Below, piece after piece: positions 60,263 through 64,000 of a stretch of 64,000 nucleotides of DNA. Position 1 is the stretch's first letter; every line of letters begins with the position of its first letter. Under the pieces are notes generated by a model that saw only the letters and a list, made by a program, of their open reading frames with translations, ran no database searches and was not told the DNA's origin. The position numbers were made by a program, and so were the translations under genes. The stretch lies in contig PKTM01000012.1 in the NCBI GenBank assembly GCA_002869145.1, positions 1 to 64,000 of the forward strand, given 5' to 3'. The DNA comes from Denitrovibrio sp. GTDB taxonomy: Bacteria; Chrysiogenota; Deferribacteres; Deferribacterales; Geovibrionaceae.

Positions 60263-62821
60263 TTAACGTTTAAGAGTCATCAGCTCCTGAAGCATTTGGT
60301 CAGAAGTAGTGATCACTTTTGAATTCGCCTGGAAACCTCTTTGGGTTGTAATCATCCCAACGAACTGAGATGAAAGATCAACGTTTGAATTTTCCAGAGT
60401 ACCGGAAGCAACCTCACCGCGGAATCCTGTGTTCGGCTCGCCTATTGCAGGATCGCCTGAGTTTGTTGTGGATTGAAAAGTGGTATCCCCAACCTTCATA
60501 AGTCCGTTAGGATTAGTAAATGTAGCAAGCGCTATCTGGGCTATTGTAGACACCTGACCATTGGTGTAATAGCCTATAACCTCTCCTGCAGAGTTGAACA
60601 GAGTTGATTCCAGAGTACCTGTGGTATATCCGTCCTGTGATGCGGAATTTATACCTCCATCATCAGAAGCCATGTACATTCCGTCGAACCTTGATGCTGT
60701 TCCAAGGTTAATAGCTACATCTGTAATAACTCCTGCTCCGGTTCCGGGATCAATATTCATTGTGAGCTCAGGCACTCTTGTGCCGTTAACTGTAGTCATG
60801 TAATTAAAAGAACCGTTTGAGTTAAAATGCATTAAAATTTCGCTTCCGGAGGCCTGATTAAGCGACACATCCACACCCTCATCCGGAGATGACAATGTAA
60901 GTTTCCATGAGTTTTCAGCCGAATCGTACATCTCAAAATTATACTGGACAGTATGAGAAGCACCTTGGTTGTCATAGACAGTCTGGGATGTTGTCAGTGT
61001 TCCGCCTGATGCATTTTGAGAAGTTGAGTACTCAAAATAGTCATAGAAAGCGTCGTAATCTCCGCTTCCGACTACTTCGAATTTTGCAAAATCTATCTCA
61101 TTTGGTTTGCCGTCGTTACCTGTTATCTTAAGTTTTCCTGAATTCTCGGTAAAGCTTCCTATATGATTTGCCAGGTCTTCCTCTGTTGCAGAATCATAAC
61201 CGTAATAGTTAGCAATAGCTTCGCGAAAATCCTGAATGGTATTACCTGCAACAGCGATACTCGCGGTTCCTGAAATAGGCTCTCCGCCTACCGAAGAAGA
61301 AAACTCGATAATAGCCGTGTTGTCCAGCCCAAGCTCAACACCTGCGCTTGTAAAAAGCTCTGAAAGTGGGTCATCATCCTGTGCTGTTCGGAGGAATATA
61401 TCACTTTCAGTCTGTACTCTGCCCGTGCCATCAACGGCAGGGTCATATCCTGGAGCAGCTGTATCTACATATGCAACAGACATGCTTGATGCGCTTGGCG
61501 GTACAATATTTGATTCAAAAGTGGTACCGCTGAATGATTTATCTACAGAAAGACCTGATATGCTAAGGGTACCTGAAGCTGAATTAATTGTATTATTTAT
61601 ATCATAGATAAACTGGCCTGTTGTGTTATCGTAAGTTACAGAAAACTCATCTGCACTTATGACATTCCCGTCTAGCTCTGTCTCCATGGCAGCAGCAAGC
61701 TCACTTAAAGTAGTAAAATCCCGACCGGCATATATAGTACTTTCAAAATACATTTCGTCACTGGTCTTTGAATCACTTGCATCATCGTAATTTGCAGCAA
61801 GGTCAGAAAGTCCAACAGCAAGAATAGGAGAGCCGCTAAATGAATTTATCGCGACATCCGCAGCATCCGCTGTGTATGTATCCCTGACAACCCTCACTGC
61901 TCCGTTTTGAACGTATACATTAAAATCTGTAACAGGACCGGAAAGAGCAGTTTCAGCTTCTTGATTCAATATATTCTCCAGCTGACTTGTAAAACCGCCA
62001 AGAGATGTATAGTCTGTACCGTATGTAAGTGTATGTGCATTTGAGTTTACATACACAAGCAGAGATTTGTCGTCCTCCAATCCGAGGTTAACATCAGACA
62101 CGTTATAAACATCTTTCATATCAGTACGGCCTGCAGCGTGTGCTTTTACTTTTATAGCTTCGTTATCAGCTAGGTCCATGCCGCCGCCATCGGAGCTGTA
62201 AACAGAAAAGATACTGTCTCCAGGGTCTGCGTAGTGCATAAGTTCAGGGTACTCAAGAACTGTCGGGTCAGCTTCAGTGTCTAAAACACCAGCCAAGGAA
62301 ACTTCAGTTGTCGCTTTAGCTACTGCGGTCTGGTAGTCAGAACTAAGGACAATATTGTCCACATTTGTATCTGTAAGCATTTCTCCGGTGTCAGGGTCTA
62401 CCATCCAGCCCTGAACAAAATATCCAGAGGAGTTAGTAAGAGAACCGTCTGCACCGAAACTAAAGTTACCAGCTCTGCTGTATAGGTAATTGCCTTCGCT
62501 TCCATCACCCAAAACAAAGAAACCGTCCCCCTGTATGGCAAGGTCAGTATCCACTTCTGTGGTCTGCATGGTTCCTGTCTCAAAAACTGTGTCCACACCC
62601 GCAAGGGCACTACCAAGACCAACCTGTGTGGCGTTGATACCTGCGCTGTTATCTGTAGGAGATGTACTGCCCGCTAAAGTCTGGCTGAGCAGATCCTCAA
62701 AAACGGCTCTACTAGCTTTATAACCAACAGTGTTTACGTTTGAAATATTGTTTCCCAGCACGTCCATTGCCTGCTGGTTTACACCCAGACCACTAATGGC
62801 TGAATAAAGTGACCGCATCAT
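60263..62821 (-). CDS. flgE: Flagellar hook protein FlgE, long form
   Basis: The 852-residue protein has the hook start (MMRSLYSAISGLGVNQQAMDVLGNNISNVNTVGYK) and the conserved end (NVDLSSQFVGMITTQRGFQANSKVITTSDQMLQELM). It is about twice the usual 400 residues. The middle (about residues 200-600) is an extra, Asp/Ser/Thr-rich insertion forming the outer hook domains. It follows flgD directly. Confidence 0.93.
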   Translation of the reverse strand: MMRSLYSAISGLGVNQQAMDVLGNNISNVNTVGYKASRAVFEDLLSQTLAGSTSPTDNSAGINATQVGLGSALAGVDTVFETGTMQTTEVDTDLAIQGDGFFVLGDGSEGNYLYSRAGNFSFGADGSLTNSSGYFVQGWMVDPDTGEMLTDTNVDNIVLSSDYQTAVAKATTEVSLAGVLDTEADPTVLEYPELMHYADPGDSIFSVYSSDGGGMDLADNEAIKVKAHAAGRTDMKDVYNVSDVNLGLEDDKSLLVYVNSNAHTLTYGTDYTSLGGFTSQLENILNQEAETALSGPVTDFNVYVQNGAVRVVRDTYTADAADVAINSFSGSPILAVGLSDLAANYDDASDSKTSDEMYFESTIYAGRDFTTLSELAAAMETELDGNVISADEFSVTYDNTTGQFIYDINNTINSASGTLSISGLSVDKSFSGTTFESNIVPPSASSMSVAYVDTAAPGYDPAVDGTGRVQTESDIFLRTAQDDDPLSELFTSAGVELGLDNTAIIEFSSSVGGEPISGTASIAVAGNTIQDFREAIANYYGYDSATEEDLANHIGSFTENSGKLKITGNDGKPNEIDFAKFEVVGSGDYDAFYDYFEYSTSQNASGGTLTTSQTVYDNQGASHTVQYNFEMYDSAENSWKLTLSSPDEGVDVSLNQASGSEILMHFNSNGSFNYMTTVNGTRVPELTMNIDPGTGAGVITDVAINLGTASRFDGMYMASDDGGINSASQDGYTTGTLESTLFNSAGEVIGYYTNGQVSTIAQIALATFTNPNGLMKVGDTTFQSTTNSGDPAIGEPNTGFRGEVASGTLENSNVDLSSQFVGMITTQRGFQANSKVITTSDQMLQELMTLKR

Positions 62822-63517
62822 TTAAGCACCCCCAAGAGAAGCATCTCTAACCGAAGTTATATATTCAGATTTTATATCGCTTCCGTCCACTTCATATACA
62901 AGTGAACCGTCAGTTGTTTTAATTCCTGTTACCAAACCGTTACCGTAGGTTTTGATATTTATGTCTTCACCGTCTGCACCTTTTGCAACAACAGCGAAGC
63001 TATATTTGCCGTCACCAGCATAATTACCATTAGCGTCTGTTCCGTCCCAGTAGAAGGTGTTCATGTCGGTACCTCTCACATCAGTAGAAAAACTCCTGAC
63101 AAAGTTACCCTGAGAATCTTTCACAACAACAGTAGTCTCTTTAGGAACCTGATCTGCCTGAAATGATATCGCTCCCGCACCATTGTGCAGGTAGGTGTCG
63201 TTACCTTCATATTCTACAATCTTTCCTATGAAGGACGCTGCAGATGCCATCTGTGACTGCATATTTGCATTTTCACTTCCGCCTGCAATCTTTTCTAAAT
63301 ATCCTTCCATATTTGTCATTAGCTCTACCTGGGTAAAGGTCGATGTCTGCTCCATAAGAGCAGAGTCATCCATAGGGTTTGTCGGGTCTTGGTTTTTAAG
63401 CTGAGTAATAAAAAGACTCAGGAAATCCCCCGAAGACAGCTCCCCCTGATTGTTGTTAATTTCCATCGCAGATTTATCATATGAAGAACTATCTACCGTT
63501 GTACTTGTGATTTGCAT
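62822..63517 (-). CDS. flgD: Flagellar hook assembly protein FlgD
   Basis: The 231-residue protein has the FlgD N-terminal part (GDFLSLFITQLKNQDPTNPMDDSALMEQTSTFTQVE) and a C-terminal FlgD-type Ig-like domain (FYWDGTDANGNYAGDGKYSF). It is the scaffold for hook growth. GGAGGTAGGCT precedes the ATG. flgE begins one base after its stop. Confidence 0.95.
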   Translation of the reverse strand: MQITSTTVDSSSYDKSAMEINNNQGELSSGDFLSLFITQLKNQDPTNPMDDSALMEQTSTFTQVELMTNMEGYLEKIAGGSENANMQSQMASAASFIGKIVEYEGNDTYLHNGAGAISFQADQVPKETTVVVKDSQGNFVRSFSTDVRGTDMNTFYWDGTDANGNYAGDGKYSFAVVAKGADGEDINIKTYGNGLVTGIKTTDGSLVYEVDGSDIKSEYITSVRDASLGGA

Positions 63518-63539
63518 AGCCTACCTCCGATGCCCGCCA

Positions 63540-64000
63540 TTAGGCGTAGACACCATCTGATTCTTTTGTATCTTCTTCCGCATCTTTGTTGTCTGTCAGT
63601 TTTTCAGCACCGTTTTGGCTGCTATTCTTCTTTTCTCTTCCTTCCCAGCCGTCAAACTGTTTCTGATCGAAATCCTTCATAGCAAATTCCAGATTGTCAA
63701 TAATTACACCTTTCTCTGCAAGCTGCTGGCGAATAGACTCTGAACTATTTGTAAAAAACTGTCTGGCAGTATCAGATTCAAAAAAGACTTTCCCTGAAAC
63801 CTTGCCGCCCTGCTCAGTAAGCTGAATCTGTATTTTCCCAAGCTCCTGCGGATGAAGCTGGATGTTTATCCTGTTTGCCTTCTGACTTTTGGCAAGCTCC
63901 ATAATTTCCGCGAATTTCATAATATCTCTTGGACCCTGAATTCTCATCTCGGTTTTTATTATCTTTTCAGAGACTTCTGTTTTCAGAATAATTTCTTCAC
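63540..64000 (-). CDS. fliK: Flagellar hook-length control protein FliK, C-terminal part (5' end outside window)
   Basis: The frame is open to the right edge, so the ATG at 63947 is not the real start. The visible part holds the FliK C-terminal domain (RINIQLHPQELGKIQIQLTEQGGKVSGKVFF, IRQQLAEKGVIIDNLEF) and an acidic tail (NKDAEEDTKESDGVYA). It sets hook length and switches export specificity. It stands directly before flgD. Confidence 0.85.
   Translation of the reverse strand, partial: EEIILKTEVSEKIIKTEMRIQGPRDIMKFAEIMELAKSQKANRINIQLHPQELGKIQIQLTEQGGKVSGKVFFESDTARQFFTNSSESIRQQLAEKGVIIDNLEFAMKDFDQKQFDGWEGREKKNSSQNGAEKLTDNKDAEEDTKESDGVYA

Noticed and set aside
1-64000. CRISPR arrays, tRNA, rRNA, IS elements, integrases, phage genes
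   Set aside because: No regularly spaced repeats, clover-leaf sequences, transposase or integrase motifs were found on either strand.

Overview
The window is chromosomal DNA of moderate to low GC from a flagellated, didermic bacterium that respires with c-type cytochromes. Evidence for this is an LPS-type envelope (waaA, two acyltransferase-like genes), a porin, System I cytochrome c maturation (ccmEFABCD), a type II secretion/type IV pilus ATPase and platform pair, a large flagellar operon, HslUV protease, NikR-controlled nickel uptake and arginine biosynthesis. The gene mix fits Deferribacteres (Denitrovibrio/Geovibrio-like). That placement is inferred from gene content, not from a marker gene. 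I see no rRNA, tRNA, IS element, integrase or CRISPR array.

Layout. 1-3.9 kb: PilM/GspL-like assembly genes run out of the left edge, divergent from a response regulator, histidine kinase and prepilin. 4-10 kb: a minus-strand CsgG/GNA1162-type lipoprotein cluster, one gene of which is cut by an in-frame stop. 10.2-15 kb: M23 peptidase, proS and a large MscS-type channel. 15-18 kb: gspE-gspF. 18-23.5 kb: ccdA divergent from ccmEFABCD. 23.5-30 kb: MFS transporter, porin, FG-GAP protein, hslUV. 30-34 kb: DUF374, waaA, lpxL-like, then DUF1461 and a small membrane protein. 34-38.4 kb: argD-argF-argG-glyQ. 38.4-41.1 kb: the accessory stretch, with a two-gene cassette between near-identical terminators and three tandem paralogs of an unrecognised family with SD-sequestering leader hairpins. 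41-46.8 kb: DJ-1 protein, trpB2, queH, and a nickel ECF transporter with nikR. 46.8-54.5 kb: a C39-like peptidase/ATP-grasp/GCS2/N-formylglutamate amidohydrolase amide-metabolite cluster, then yjbQ, a DHH phosphoesterase, engB, a PLD nuclease, cytochrome c and a flavin reductase. 54.4-64 kb: a flagellar operon (fliK, flgD, flgE, motA, motB, fliL, fliN, fliO, fliP, fliQ) that ends in a secreted caspase-like peptidase.

The most striking pattern is a set of five lesions in otherwise intact conserved genes. Three genes (GNA1162/FnIII/beta-helix, GCS2 ligase, fliL) have one in-frame stop, with homologous sequence continuing in the same frame. Two genes (the TPR/CsgG lipoprotein and engB) have ATT where ATG is expected, behind a good Shine-Dalgarno. 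All five can be explained by G-to-T change on the coding strand, so a G:C to T:A mutator, oxidative damage to the template, recoding or assembly error all need to be separated.
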